Shown in pieces: positions 8,017-17,327 of a stretch of DNA of 64,000 nt (positions are counted from its first letter, which is position 1; the number at the start of each line of letters is the position of its first letter). The stretch comes from Geminicoccaceae bacterium. GTDB taxonomy: Bacteria; Pseudomonadota; Alphaproteobacteria; Geminicoccales; Geminicoccaceae. The stretch spans positions 62,001 to 126,000 of the forward strand of contig JANQPX010000018.1 in the NCBI GenBank assembly GCA_028285265.1, given 5' to 3'. The translations under genes and the position numbers were made by a program. The notes beneath the pieces are model-generated. The model was not told the DNA's origin. It saw nothing but the letters and a program-made list of their open reading frames with translations, and did no database searches.

Positions 8017-10191
8017 TTAGAGCGCCGAAACGGAACGGCTGGCCACCGTTTGCGCTTCTCCAGCCATGTCTTGGCTTGTTGGCAGCGTAATATGTTGGTC
8101 GACAAACAGCTCCGCCTCTGCAGCAGGCATGGGCCTCCCTAGATGAAACCCTTGTGCCTCGCTACAGGACAGCGCTTCCAACATATCGAGTTGTTCGGGG
8201 TGCTCGACCCCTTCGGCAACGACAATCAAGTCGAGCGAATGCCCAAGGGCAATCATGGTCTCGATGATCCGTTTCGACTGTCTCGATTGGTCGTTCGACA
8301 GCAGAAAACTGCGATCAATCTTGAGCTTGTCGAATGGAAATTTACAGAGATAGCCCAGGCTCGAATAACCCGTGCCAAAGTCATCCATGGCGACAGAGAC
8401 TCCGAGGTCTCGGACCTGCTTTAGCGTCTCGATGGCAAGATTGGTGTTGGTCATGAGGACCGATTCGGTGATCTCAATCTCCAGCCGTTCAGGTGCCAGA
8501 CCGGATACGGAGAGCGCTTCATTGATCGTCGCAACAAGATTGCCACGTTCAAACTCGACGACGGACACATTGACGGCAACCTTCAACGGGCGGCTCCAGC
8601 TCATGGCGGCCTTGCAGGCTTGCTGCATAACCCAATGGCTGATCGCATCGATCATCTTGAGTTCTTCAGCAATTTCGATGAACTCAGATGGCGGGAGCAG
8701 TCCCCGCGTTGGATGCTGCCATCGAGCCAGCGCTTCGAAGCCGGTTAGTGTCTTCGTTCTAACGTCGAACTGCGGTTGGTAGTGCAGTATCAACTCGTCG
8801 CGAGAAAGAGCCAGTCGGAGGTCCTTCTCGATTTCACGGCGCTTTCGCAAGCGCTCTTCCATACTGGTTTCGAAGAGAATGGCGCGTTGGCGACCCTGCG
8901 CTTTGGCCTCGTAGAGGGCGATATCACCGGCATGCAATAGCTGATCTCGACCTTTCCAGCGATGATCGGCAATCACGATACCGATGCTGATACCGCATGA
9001 AGCATCTTGCTGGTTGATCTTGAACGGTTGACGGAAGCTCTCGATAATGTTGGCCGCCAGCTGCCTAACAGTCTCGGGTGGGGTGCCGAGTTTTGGAAGC
9101 ACGAGAAATTCGTCTCCGCCTAGACGCGCTGCTATGTCATCCGTATTCAGCAAAGCCGTCAGCCGCGTGACGGCTTGCCTCAACAACTCATCGCCTGCAG
9201 CATGGCCGAAAGCATCGTTAATCGACTTGAAACCGTCGAGATCAAGGCAGAGCAAGGCCATGACGTTCTTGGCGTGCGCTTGTTCCTTTAGCCTCCTTTC
9301 GATTTCTTCATGCGCATAACGCCGGTTCGGAATATGGGTTAGGGCGTCATGGTAGGCGAGATGACGCGCCATTTTCTCGGCACGAGCACGCTGGATCGAC
9401 TTTCGCCAACCGAAAAAGAACGGCGGTGCAACAGCTAGCGCCAAGATCAATATCAAGCCGACGGACAGCATCCTGAACGTCGACTTAATCGATTTTGCAA
9501 TAACGCTTTGGTCCAACTCGACTTGTAAGACGCCAGCCAAACGATCATCAGCGAAGATAGGATAGAAAAATGCCGTGACGACCTGACGTGAGCCGGCGGG
9601 GATAATGGGCGTCAGATAGGATTGCATGCCCATACTATGGTGATGGTCATGATCGATGGTGATGTGCTCGATCGGGCTAGGTGCCTTTTGAGCATGACGG
9701 TCAGGCCCGTGAGAATGATGGTCATGCTGGTGTTCAGAGGCCCTATCCGATTCGCGCGTTGCGGCGCTTTGATGCGCAGAATCGGCGGGAAAGATATCGA
9801 AATGGAGGAGCGAGCGTTGTGTGCTGAGCACAAGACGAACATCGTCCTCGCTTCGTTTCAGCTCGGCAGTCTTATAGGCATCGATGCCGCCAGCTAGGCG
9901 CAGGCTACCGGTTGAATCATAAAGCCGATAGTTCATGACGCTGCTCGTATCGATGCCATGGGCCAAAAACATCATGGCATCGTCCGTAGGATTAGCGCCC
10001 AACACGATCTCGGGAAGTTCCGGAACGACGTGCTCAATATAGCGAACCCATTGGCTGGCCGTTGTTTCGGCTTGCGCATGAAGGATCGCTTGCTTGCCCG
10101 TTTTAGTCAGAAATTCTGCACCACCAACAATGGCTGCTGCTCCGGCAACAACCAAGGACACGCCAACCAATACGTTCCTCGATTTCTTCAT
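8017..10191 (-). CDS. Membrane GGDEF-EAL protein with histidine-rich periplasmic sensor
   Basis: 724 residues from the ATG at 10191, with AGGA seven bases upstream; a GTG at 10218 would add nine residues. A membrane helix (about 8-27) is followed by a periplasmic domain of about 210 residues and a second helix (about 240-262). GGDEF (intact, near 357) and EAL (intact, near 486, with DDFGTGYSSLGYL) domains follow. The periplasmic part holds 11 histidines in 32 residues (about 154-185), in clusters such as HQHDHHSH and DHDHHHSM, typical of Zn/Ni/Co/Cu binding. The I-site arginine is replaced (NTDD), so feedback inhibition is probably lost. I infer coupling of extracytoplasmic metal to c-di-GMP turnover. 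A structured leader precedes it. Confidence 0.88.
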   Translation of the reverse strand: MKKSRNVLVGVSLVVAGAAAIVGGAEFLTKTGKQAILHAQAETTASQWVRYIEHVVPELPEIVLGANPTDDAMMFLAHGIDTSSVMNYRLYDSTGSLRLAGGIDAYKTAELKRSEDDVRLVLSTQRSLLHFDIFPADSAHQSAATRESDRASEHQHDHHSHGPDRHAQKAPSPIEHITIDHDHHHSMGMQSYLTPIIPAGSRQVVTAFFYPIFADDRLAGVLQVELDQSVIAKSIKSTFRMLSVGLILILALAVAPPFFFGWRKSIQRARAEKMARHLAYHDALTHIPNRRYAHEEIERRLKEQAHAKNVMALLCLDLDGFKSINDAFGHAAGDELLRQAVTRLTALLNTDDIAARLGGDEFLVLPKLGTPPETVRQLAANIIESFRQPFKINQQDASCGISIGIVIADHRWKGRDQLLHAGDIALYEAKAQGRQRAILFETSMEERLRKRREIEKDLRLALSRDELILHYQPQFDVRTKTLTGFEALARWQHPTRGLLPPSEFIEIAEELKMIDAISHWVMQQACKAAMSWSRPLKVAVNVSVVEFERGNLVATINEALSVSGLAPERLEIEITESVLMTNTNLAIETLKQVRDLGVSVAMDDFGTGYSSLGYLCKFPFDKLKIDRSFLLSNDQSRQSKRIIETMIALGHSLDLIVVAEGVEHPEQLDMLEALSCSEAQGFHLGRPMPAAEAELFVDQHITLPTSQDMAGEAQTVASRSVSAL

Positions 10192-10633
10192 TGACCATCC
10201 TAGCGCACAATCTCCCACGAAGATGGTAGCCGTGAGTTGCTAATCTTTCGTTATCGCTGATCGACTCGGGCCATGAGCACACTTTGGGCGCCTCATGAAC
10301 CCAACGCCCTCCGTGGGCGGCGGGGCCATGCTTAAGCTACCGTCAACCTAAGCAACTCGAAAGTGCCAAAGGCAGAAGCGCGATAGTTAATTTTTTATGA
10401 TGCCATTCTAACAACCGATCAACCGGATGAGCTCAAAGGCCAATGAGCGTCTGATCCTCACATCAACATCAGTTGCTCCAGATAGCTGGAGCAAAAAATC
10501 TCAACTTCCAAATCCAAGACTCATCGTGAGGCGTTCCCTTGCCTGTCTGTCACGCCTTCATGATTCGCAACTCAAACCAAAGTCTCATTTAACAACGATC
10601 CTGCCGTCGGAGACTTCGCGTCCAGCGGGAGCA
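10192..10633. other. Long leader/intergenic region with alternative hairpins
   Basis: 442 bases between the PanB-like stop and the start of the His-rich GGDEF-EAL gene, both on the minus strand. GGGCG (10286-10290), CGCCC (10305-10309) and GGGCG (10315-10319) allow two mutually exclusive stems, and TTGGG/CCCAA adds a third pairing. No known riboswitch consensus was recognised. The rest shows nothing definite. Confidence 0.35.
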
Positions 10634-11428
10634 TCACCCCTTTTCTAGCGCATCGATAAACCGTTGGAACTCGCTCTGATTCATCTCGACCTGATGACCT
10701 GTTCCGGGAAAGGAACCGGCATTCACATCAGCGATGTATTCGCGATAAGCTGCGACCCGTTCGGCTTGAAGCCGGTCACGTTCAGCAGCAAAGTTTCGAT
10801 AAGCCTTCGCATGACGTGGGATATGGCCGCGATTTTCGCCCAAAAGATCGGCGGAAAACAGATATTGCGCGTCGCACCCGCCGCCAGAGCCAAGTGAAAT
10901 CGTCAGCATCGACGTGCGCTTGGTGATTTCCGAGGCCAAATTGGATGGAATCACTTCCATTTCGACCGCATAGGCACCTGCATCTTCGAAGTCGCGGATC
11001 TCCTGCCAAATCCTTTGTGCCTGATCAAACGTCTTTCCGACCGCCTTAAAGCCGCCGGTCCAGGTGGCCTTGGGCGGCACCAGACCGACATGACAGATGA
11101 TCGGCACGCCTTCGCGGGCCAAGGCTTCGATCACCGCCGGGCTCATTCCGCAATAAATCGACTGAGCTCCAGCGCCCATGGCTGTCATGGCATCGCGCAG
11201 CGCTTCGGTTGCATTCGCGTGTTTGCCCCAGGGCAGACCGTACTGGAAATGGGTGTTTGGGACCGACTTCGCAAAATGTGCGCGTTCCGGAATGAAGGCC
11301 GTGCCGATCATATCCATGCCAGCCTCCGAGGCCGCAACGGCTTCCTCTTCACGCACCACCTGTACAAAGGAAATTTGGCGGACCCCCCTAAGCGCACGCA
11401 GGTCCATGACGGTCAGAGCCTTGCTCAT
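10634..11428 (-). CDS. PanB-like (ketopantoate hydroxymethyltransferase superfamily) protein with altered metal site
   Basis: 264 residues; PanB is of similar length. The C-terminal half matches PanB well: GLVPPKATWTGGFKAVGKT, then AGAYAVEMEVIPSNLASEIT and a glycine-rich LGSGGGCDAQYLFSADLLG. In the N-terminal half the PanB signature VGDSLGM is IGTAFIP here, and the second metal-site aspartate region reads IYCGMSP, so both Mg-binding aspartates appear lost. The upstream membrane hydroxylase gene overlaps its start by four bases (ATGA), implying translational coupling. I think this is a divergent phosphoenolpyruvate-mutase-superfamily enzyme and not a pantothenate gene. Function unknown. Confidence 0.7.
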   Translation of the reverse strand: MSKALTVMDLRALRGVRQISFVQVVREEEAVAASEAGMDMIGTAFIPERAHFAKSVPNTHFQYGLPWGKHANATEALRDAMTAMGAGAQSIYCGMSPAVIEALAREGVPIICHVGLVPPKATWTGGFKAVGKTFDQAQRIWQEIRDFEDAGAYAVEMEVIPSNLASEITKRTSMLTISLGSGGGCDAQYLFSADLLGENRGHIPRHAKAYRNFAAERDRLQAERVAAYREYIADVNAGSFPGTGHQVEMNQSEFQRFIDALEKG

Positions 11429-12405
11429 TTGTTCATGATCCTTTTGCGGCGTTCTTGCATCCTTTCGTTGGCCTCTACCGTACCATCGTGGAAGGTGCCC
11501 ATCCACTTGTCCCACGGGATTTCAAGACTGCCGTAGTTACACTCGAAATAACGGTGGTGCATTTGGTGATGGAACGTGCCGAGGCTCAGCCGGTTCTTGT
11601 CCATGATCCAAAGACCTTGAAAGCCGGTATGCGTGGTCATGGCGGTCAGGAAATAATACTGGAGGTGAAACAAAATATGGACCGGATGCGCCCCGACGAT
11701 CAAATGGACAAAGACCGAGCCAAGAAAAATCATCTGCTCGACCGGGTGCATCGACATGCCGGACCAAGGTCCAACATTGATATTGCGATGGTGCAAGTAA
11801 TGAACATGGTTGTAGAGAAACGGAATGTGGATAGCTCGATGAATGATGTAGAAGTAAAAGCTTTCCCAAATCGGGATCAACAAAAATAGCGCCACGAACC
11901 AGACCTGGTTGGTCGTCCAGCTAACGAGCGAAACGTGGCCGTTCGCCATCGCCCAGAACAGGATGACCTCGTAGGCCGTCCAGATCATCACCCCGGTTCC
12001 GAGCGTCCAGAACATGTTGTCACGCACCTGACCACCAAGAGTGAATTTCCTGCCATTCACCATGAGTGGACGCGGGTCATATTTCAGCTTCTTTCCCTGC
12101 GCCGAAAACGTGTAGAACCAAAGGTGCAGCGCTCCACCAACCAACAGAGCGAGCAGAAAATTCCGCACATAAAGCTGCAAAACCCAACCGAGGGCTAAGT
12201 CTCGGCTTTCCTCCAACGGCGGTTGGAAAAGCTGGTAGCTAATGAAGGCGATCGCGACAAGGATCAGCTTCTCTGTAATCAGCAGCCACGAATTCCAAAC
12301 CCATTTGATCATCTCGACCGGATTGAGCGGCCAAGTAAAGAACGGAGATACCTTGATCGGCACGTCAGGCAGATGGTGCCAACCTTTCAGTTGGTTTTCG
12401 GACAT
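11425..12405 (-). CDS. Sterol desaturase/fatty acid hydroxylase superfamily membrane di-iron enzyme
   Basis: 326 residues from the ATG at 12405, with AGAGG seven bases upstream; the frame is open to 12453. Several hydrophobic helices surround the histidine boxes HRAIH, HYLHH and HHQMHH followed by RYFECNYG, the di-iron ligands of the family. These enzymes hydroxylate or desaturate lipid-like substrates in the membrane. It is the first gene of a two-gene operon with the PanB-like gene (4-base overlap) and is divergent from a LysR gene. The substrate is unknown; coupling to a PanB-like protein is unusual. Confidence 0.85.
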   Translation of the reverse strand: MSENQLKGWHHLPDVPIKVSPFFTWPLNPVEMIKWVWNSWLLITEKLILVAIAFISYQLFQPPLEESRDLALGWVLQLYVRNFLLALLVGGALHLWFYTFSAQGKKLKYDPRPLMVNGRKFTLGGQVRDNMFWTLGTGVMIWTAYEVILFWAMANGHVSLVSWTTNQVWFVALFLLIPIWESFYFYIIHRAIHIPFLYNHVHYLHHRNINVGPWSGMSMHPVEQMIFLGSVFVHLIVGAHPVHILFHLQYYFLTAMTTHTGFQGLWIMDKNRLSLGTFHHQMHHRYFECNYGSLEIPWDKWMGTFHDGTVEANERMQERRKRIMNK

Positions 12406-12506
12406 CTCACGCCTCTCGATTGTTCTAGCGAGAACGATTTTGACACGATGCATTTCTTGTGAAAAACAGAATTAATCGATGAACTAAATCGGAAAAGCCG
12501 AGCAAT

Positions 12507-13430
12507 ATGCCCATTTCTCTTCGCTCTATGCGGTATCTTACGACCGCGCTGAGACAGCAAAGCATCTCGAAAGCTGCCCAGGAGCTAAGTGTTGCCGCGT
12601 CAGCGGTATCCGCCGCAATCGACCAGATCGAAGACGAACTTCAACTCAAACTCGTCAATCGGGTGCGCGCGCGCGGCATTTCGGCAACCGCCAACGGCCG
12701 GGTCATGGAACGCAAGTTTGTACACCTGCTGGAAGAGTACGAGGCGGTCATGGCTGAGGGATCAGACCTTAGGCAGGCCATGACAGGTGTTCTTCGGATT
12801 GGCTACTATGCCCCGGTGGCTCCTGCTTTTCTGCCGGCAATCCTTGCCCCCCTGAGCGAGCTGGGATCCGGGATCACCTATCACCTCGCGGAGGACGATA
12901 ACGACCGAGTGCAGGAGGGGCTGTTAGCCGGCGACTATGACGCCATCATGTTTGTGTCGGAAGCGGCTTTGCCTCAGATCGAGTATGATCCACTCGTCCA
13001 GGCACCCGCCTACTGCCTTGTGGCCGCGGATCATCCTCTTGGTCGAAACGCCTCTGTGCGGCTGAGAGAGCTGGCTAGTGAAAGGATCATCGTTCTGAAC
13101 AGACCGTTCGCCGTGGACTATTATCATCGGTTGTTCGAAGAAACAGGCCAAAACCCGGCGACACTTGCCTATGCCAATTCAACAGAAATGGTGAGAAGCC
13201 TTGTTGGGGCCGGCCATGGATGCGCTATCTTGAATATGCTACCGGCGACCGACATGAGCTACGCGGGCCATCGTCTGGTTGCACGGCCAATTCGTGACTC
13301 GCTCCCACCGCTTTCACTTGCCATTGGTTATGACAAGGCTAACCCGCGCCGCATCGTTCGGCATTTTGTGGAGCGAAGCAAAACTCATTTTGCCGAGGGC
13401 GATGGACGGCAGCACATTGTCCAGAAGTGA
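12507..13430 (+). CDS. LysR-family transcriptional regulator
   Basis: 307 residues. The N-terminal helix-turn-helix (LTTALRQQSISKAAQELSVA, then VSAAIDQIEDELQLKLVNR) is followed by a substrate-binding-like effector domain (about 93-295). It is divergent from the hydroxylase/PanB-like operon across about 100 bp, so it probably controls that operon. No strong dyad stands out in the intergenic region; a TTCT-N10-AGAA element on the left is only suggestive. Confidence 0.86.
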   Translation: MPISLRSMRYLTTALRQQSISKAAQELSVAASAVSAAIDQIEDELQLKLVNRVRARGISATANGRVMERKFVHLLEEYEAVMAEGSDLRQAMTGVLRIGYYAPVAPAFLPAILAPLSELGSGITYHLAEDDNDRVQEGLLAGDYDAIMFVSEAALPQIEYDPLVQAPAYCLVAADHPLGRNASVRLRELASERIIVLNRPFAVDYYHRLFEETGQNPATLAYANSTEMVRSLVGAGHGCAILNMLPATDMSYAGHRLVARPIRDSLPPLSLAIGYDKANPRRIVRHFVERSKTHFAEGDGRQHIVQK

Positions 13431-13655
13431 CACCGCAAATGCATCAGAATGTGACTCTGTGAACGAAGATGTCGTTGTCTTGAACGTCATCAAACACGCG
13501 ATGGAAATGCTTATCCTTTGACATTTCTTTTGCGATCGGAATTGGCGAGGAGCACCATGGCCCCAAGCGCTTGAATGACAGGAATGCCTTTCGCTCTGAT
13601 ATCGGGGATGTGGATTTCTAAGCGTTGACCGCAATATGTTGGCAACAGAGGACGC

Positions 13656-14882
13656 ATGCCCATGAGTAAACCGACGAGCCGTATCGACATAGATTGGTCG
13701 CCATCGGATGATCCTCTTGGCGCCTTTTGCCGAGAGAATCATGTCTCGCTGGATCCGATTGCTTCCGGACCACTCGACGGCCTTCATTTCGCGGTGAAGG
13801 ATGTGATGGACGTGATCGGCTCGACGACGGGTTTCGGCCAACCGGATTGGTTGCGAAGCCATGCCCCTGCGGATACGAGTGCCGTCGTCATCGACCGCTT
13901 ACTGAGGTCAGGAGCTCGATTGGTCGGACGAACGATCAGCGACGAACTCTCCTACAGCCTCAGCGGCGAGAATCTGCACTACGGCACACCGACCAACCCC
14001 GCTGCAGTCGATCGCATCCCCGGTGGTTCATCGAGTGGATCGGTGTCCGCCGTCGCAGGTGGGCTGGTTGAATTTTCATTGGGGACAGATTGTGCCGGAT
14101 CAGTACGGCTACCGGCAAGCTATTGCGGCGTGTTCGGCATGCGCCCCACCCACAACCGTATTGATACAAAAGGCATCATCCCGTTTGCGCCTAGTTTCGA
14201 TACGCTTGGCTGGTTTGCGAGAGACCCTGTGATCCTCGAGAAAGTCGGTACCGTTCTCCTAGGTGATGATGCCGGCCCAGGAGATCCCCATCGGCTGTTC
14301 ATGGCAAAAGACTGTTTCGAACTGATTGACCCGTCGGTTCGCTCAACTCTCGCTTCTTCAATCGATCTGGTAACGCGCCACTTCGGCAAAGCCGACAACG
14401 TGACGGTATGTCCGGGAGATTTGAACGACTGGCGTGAGTGTTTCAGCACCATCCAAGGCGCCGAGATTTGGGCCAATCTTGGCTCATGGATCACAATGGA
14501 GACCCCCAAACTCGGTCCTGGCATCAAAGAACGCATTGCCTTTGCCTCCGACGTAACGTCGGAACAAGAACGGGCTGCACGAGCCGAACGCGATATCATT
14601 GTGAAGAGGCTGAACGAGATCATCAGGCAGGGGGATATTTTGTGCCTGCCAAGCGCTCCTCGTGCTGCGCCATTGAAAGGAACGGCAACCAGCACCATCG
14701 AGATCACCTATAGGCACCAAGCGATCTGCTTGCTCTGCATCGCGGGTTTGGGAGGCCTACCTCAAGTAACGCTGCCGATGACAACGATCGACGGACTTCC
14801 TCTTGGCATCTCGCTCATTGGCGCCGCTGGATCCGACCTTCAGCTCCTGAGGCTCGCTTGCAAGCTCCACGCGGCCTCGTGA
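13656..14882 (+). CDS. Amidase signature family hydrolase
   Basis: 408 residues, somewhat shorter than the usual 450-500. The Ser-cisSer-Lys triad is visible: AVKDVMD (Lys, about 48), GGSSSGS (cis-Ser, about 127) and GTDCAGSVRLPA (Ser nucleophile, about 150). The family cleaves carboxamides and related amides in the cytoplasm; relatives include indoleacetamide and aryl amidases. AGAGG precedes the ATG at 13656, and a second ATG two codons later is also possible. Substrate unknown; no clear operon partners. Confidence 0.85.
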   Translation: MPMSKPTSRIDIDWSPSDDPLGAFCRENHVSLDPIASGPLDGLHFAVKDVMDVIGSTTGFGQPDWLRSHAPADTSAVVIDRLLRSGARLVGRTISDELSYSLSGENLHYGTPTNPAAVDRIPGGSSSGSVSAVAGGLVEFSLGTDCAGSVRLPASYCGVFGMRPTHNRIDTKGIIPFAPSFDTLGWFARDPVILEKVGTVLLGDDAGPGDPHRLFMAKDCFELIDPSVRSTLASSIDLVTRHFGKADNVTVCPGDLNDWRECFSTIQGAEIWANLGSWITMETPKLGPGIKERIAFASDVTSEQERAARAERDIIVKRLNEIIRQGDILCLPSAPRAAPLKGTATSTIEITYRHQAICLLCIAGLGGLPQVTLPMTTIDGLPLGISLIGAAGSDLQLLRLACKLHAAS

Positions 14883-15200
14883 CCAAGAGCCGAAAGGTCG
14901 GTGATCTCTGGCATTAGAAAGCTGCGAACGGGGCTAATACGAGCGATTCTTGATCCATTTCCACCGGTAGCTCTCGTGCTGGAACGTGTCGTACAGACGA
15001 CGGCTTGGGTCAAAATAGAAATGATGAACGATTGAGCGGCCGGAGGTGTTTGCTTTGCTAGGGCGAAAGGAGATTGCCTGCAGGTGGTGGGAGAGGATTT
15101 GAAAGGAGGATTTCTTGAATTTAAGTCGGGCACGGAGCTGGCATAGCGATCATCATGACTCGCCTAGCGACCAACTGTTTCATGTTGCCTAGGCGTCATC
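14883..15200. other. Intergenic region before the S33-VHL gene
   Basis: 318 bases between the amidase stop and the GTG start of the secreted peptidase. It contains an open minus-strand frame described separately and otherwise shows no clear element. The start-proximal TAGGCG (15190-15195) may act as ribosome-binding site. Confidence 0.4.
14934..15149 (-). pseudogene. Possible C-terminal coding remnant
   Basis: A minus-strand frame is open for 71 codons without a normal start codon. Its C-terminal part is protein-like and aromatic-rich (HHFYFDPSRRLYDTFQHESY, then RWKWIKNRSY and stop), unlike a random shadow. It may be the tail of a lost gene or a missed small gene with an unusual start. I cannot assign a family. 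Confidence 0.2.
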
Positions 15201-17111
15201 GTGGGCACCGTTTCGCTTAAATCGGCATGGGCGGCCATCATCGTCTTGGCGTTGACGCATGACCTGGCCACCGCTCTAGAAAATGATGCGCTTGTTGATA
15301 GCAGACAGGCGGAGTTTCGATCAAAACCTTGCTGGTTCCAACTTGCTCCTGAAAAGAGGTATCATCGACGGATCAGTTGCGGTGAGTTGGCGGTTCCTGA
15401 GCATTGGGACAAGCCCGATTCCCGGTTAATTCATTTGCCGGTGGTGACCTTTCATGCCAAGGAAGGCAAGCCGGGTCGCGAACCCGTTGTCTTGATCACT
15501 GGAGGCCCAGGCGAGCGCCCCTATGTTCGCGATGCTGCTATCGTAAGCCGGTCTTGGCTGCCCTACCTCGAAGTCCAACCTTGGAGCACCAATCACGACT
15601 TCATCGTCGTGGGCTTGCGTGGCACCAATTGGACCGATGCCAACCTCGACTGCCCCGAGACCAGGGATCCCTCTTCGGCATTCGGTACATCGTCCGAGGC
15701 GGGGCAGACCAATCGGTCGAACACGCTCTACTTTGAGACCCTAGGCCTCTGCTTAGAGCGCCTCGCTAAAAATCATGATTTGGACGCTTACAACAGCGAG
15801 CAGGCTGCGCGCGATATTGCATCGCTCCGTATCGCGATGGATGTTGATCAGTGGAGCCTTCTCGGCGTGTCCTACGGGACCTACGTGGCGCTCAAGACAA
15901 TCCGAGACTATCCCGACGGTATCAAAAGTGTTGTTTTGGATTCGGTGGCGCCGATCGATAATGATTGGGTCAATACGCAATTCCGAAGTCTCGAGCAAAG
16001 CCTAGAGCGTGTCTTCCAGTCCTGTAGAGAGAGTGAGATCTGCAATAGACGCTTCCCCAATAGTAGGGAGCAGCTAAAAGACTTTCTGAGAAAGGCTGAA
16101 GAGAAAAATCTAGAAATCAAGATCGATGATTATTCTAACTACGGCGGCATCTTTTTCCCGTTAACGCCATCCAACACCATACAGATGCTACTGCATCTCA
16201 CCTTTAGTTATCCGGACTATGTGTTCATTCCTGCTTTCATCGATGCTCTTCATCAGGATTATGCGCAAGATTTCGTTAGTTCTAGGGTCGAGAAGTCCCT
16301 GAGCTTTGCCGACGAAGTCGCACGCGGCGCGCACATGATGTATGAATGCAATGATTCGTTCTACAAGATCATCGACACCGATCGAGACAGCATCGAAGAC
16401 AGTTACCTCTCCGCCGAAGAGACAAATTTAGAGTTCCTGAACGCCTGGCGTACCCTTTGTGAGCGCTTCGCCAGCAGTCCGCTACCTCAGGACAGTTATC
16501 AGGCCGCTGTTAGCGATATTCCGACATTGCTTCTTTCCGGTCGATTTGATTCGGTGACACCGCCACAGGACGCCATTTATGCGGCCACGTCACTATCAAA
16601 CTCCTATCAGTTTACGTTCTCCAACCGCAGCCACTCTGTCCTAGCTCCTTCACGACGAGACAGCGTCAGTTCGCCAGGCTGCCCCTCAAGGATCGTTACG
16701 GCTTTCCTTGAGAATCCGCAGGTACGGCCAGAGGATCCATGTCTCAAGGACCAAGCTAAGCTCGACATTCCTTGGGATGATGTCGTCGAAAGCTGGAACA
16801 ACGCCAACCAGGTTCGATCAGCAGAACTTGAGAACCGATTAGCGGATGATTGGTCAGCGGCTCGCTCCGATCGAAATACGAATGAAGTCCACGTTACGTT
16901 TCGCAATCAGATGTCCGTAGCACTGACCCTTTACTGGTTTGACTTTGAAGGCTTACGAAGGGCCTACGGCGATATTCCCCCTGGGGCGGAACAAGAGCAA
17001 AGCACGTTTGAAGGCCATCGTTGGGAGTTGGAAACAACGACAGGGAAAATCGTAGGGCGATTCGTTGCGACCGCTGTCGATTCGGTAGCAGAAATTAGTT
17101 CTGATCGCTGA
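15201..17111 (+). CDS. Secreted S33-type alpha/beta-hydrolase with C-terminal VHL-like beta domain
   Basis: 636 residues from a GTG at 15201; no in-frame ATG precedes the conserved core. A signal peptide (about 1-25) is followed by a tripeptidyl-aminopeptidase-like hydrolase: VVLITGGPGERPYV (oxyanion loop), GVSYGTYVAL (Ser), LLSGRFDSVTPP (Asp) and NRSHSVL (His). Multiple cysteines suggest disulfides in the periplasm or outside. The last 70 residues (about 562-630) resemble the von Hippel-Lindau beta domain: VHVTFRNQMSVALTLYWFDF, a PPGAEQEQSTF turn and GHRWEL. Bacterial VHL-like beta domains exist, but this pairing with an S33 peptidase is noteworthy. The substrate is unknown. Confidence 0.8.
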   Translation: MGTVSLKSAWAAIIVLALTHDLATALENDALVDSRQAEFRSKPCWFQLAPEKRYHRRISCGELAVPEHWDKPDSRLIHLPVVTFHAKEGKPGREPVVLITGGPGERPYVRDAAIVSRSWLPYLEVQPWSTNHDFIVVGLRGTNWTDANLDCPETRDPSSAFGTSSEAGQTNRSNTLYFETLGLCLERLAKNHDLDAYNSEQAARDIASLRIAMDVDQWSLLGVSYGTYVALKTIRDYPDGIKSVVLDSVAPIDNDWVNTQFRSLEQSLERVFQSCRESEICNRRFPNSREQLKDFLRKAEEKNLEIKIDDYSNYGGIFFPLTPSNTIQMLLHLTFSYPDYVFIPAFIDALHQDYAQDFVSSRVEKSLSFADEVARGAHMMYECNDSFYKIIDTDRDSIEDSYLSAEETNLEFLNAWRTLCERFASSPLPQDSYQAAVSDIPTLLLSGRFDSVTPPQDAIYAATSLSNSYQFTFSNRSHSVLAPSRRDSVSSPGCPSRIVTAFLENPQVRPEDPCLKDQAKLDIPWDDVVESWNNANQVRSAELENRLADDWSAARSDRNTNEVHVTFRNQMSVALTLYWFDFEGLRRAYGDIPPGAEQEQSTFEGHRWELETTTGKIVGRFVATAVDSVAEISSDR

Positions 17112-17327
17112 GCCGACCTGTCGTAGCGGCCGCGATGGATCAAAGAGAGCGACATGAGCGACCGGCATGGAAGAAGAGCTTTCGGATGCGTTGATGCCAA
17201 AGGCTTCTTGGCTGGTAAGTCCCAAGCGGCCACCTCGCAAATTCTGCTGACAAACGGGTGGCGATAGCCCCATGCTATCAACATCTTGCCGCTTACCAAT
17301 CCGGTAGCATGGTTTTAGGGACGATCG

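Noticed and set aside
10192-10633. c-di-GMP riboswitch upstream of the GGDEF-EAL gene
   Set aside because: I compared the leader with the class I consensus as I know it and found no matching core, only generic hairpins.
10634-11428. Calling the PanB-like gene panB
   Set aside because: Key Mg-binding aspartates are not present at the expected positions and the context is not pantothenate biosynthesis.
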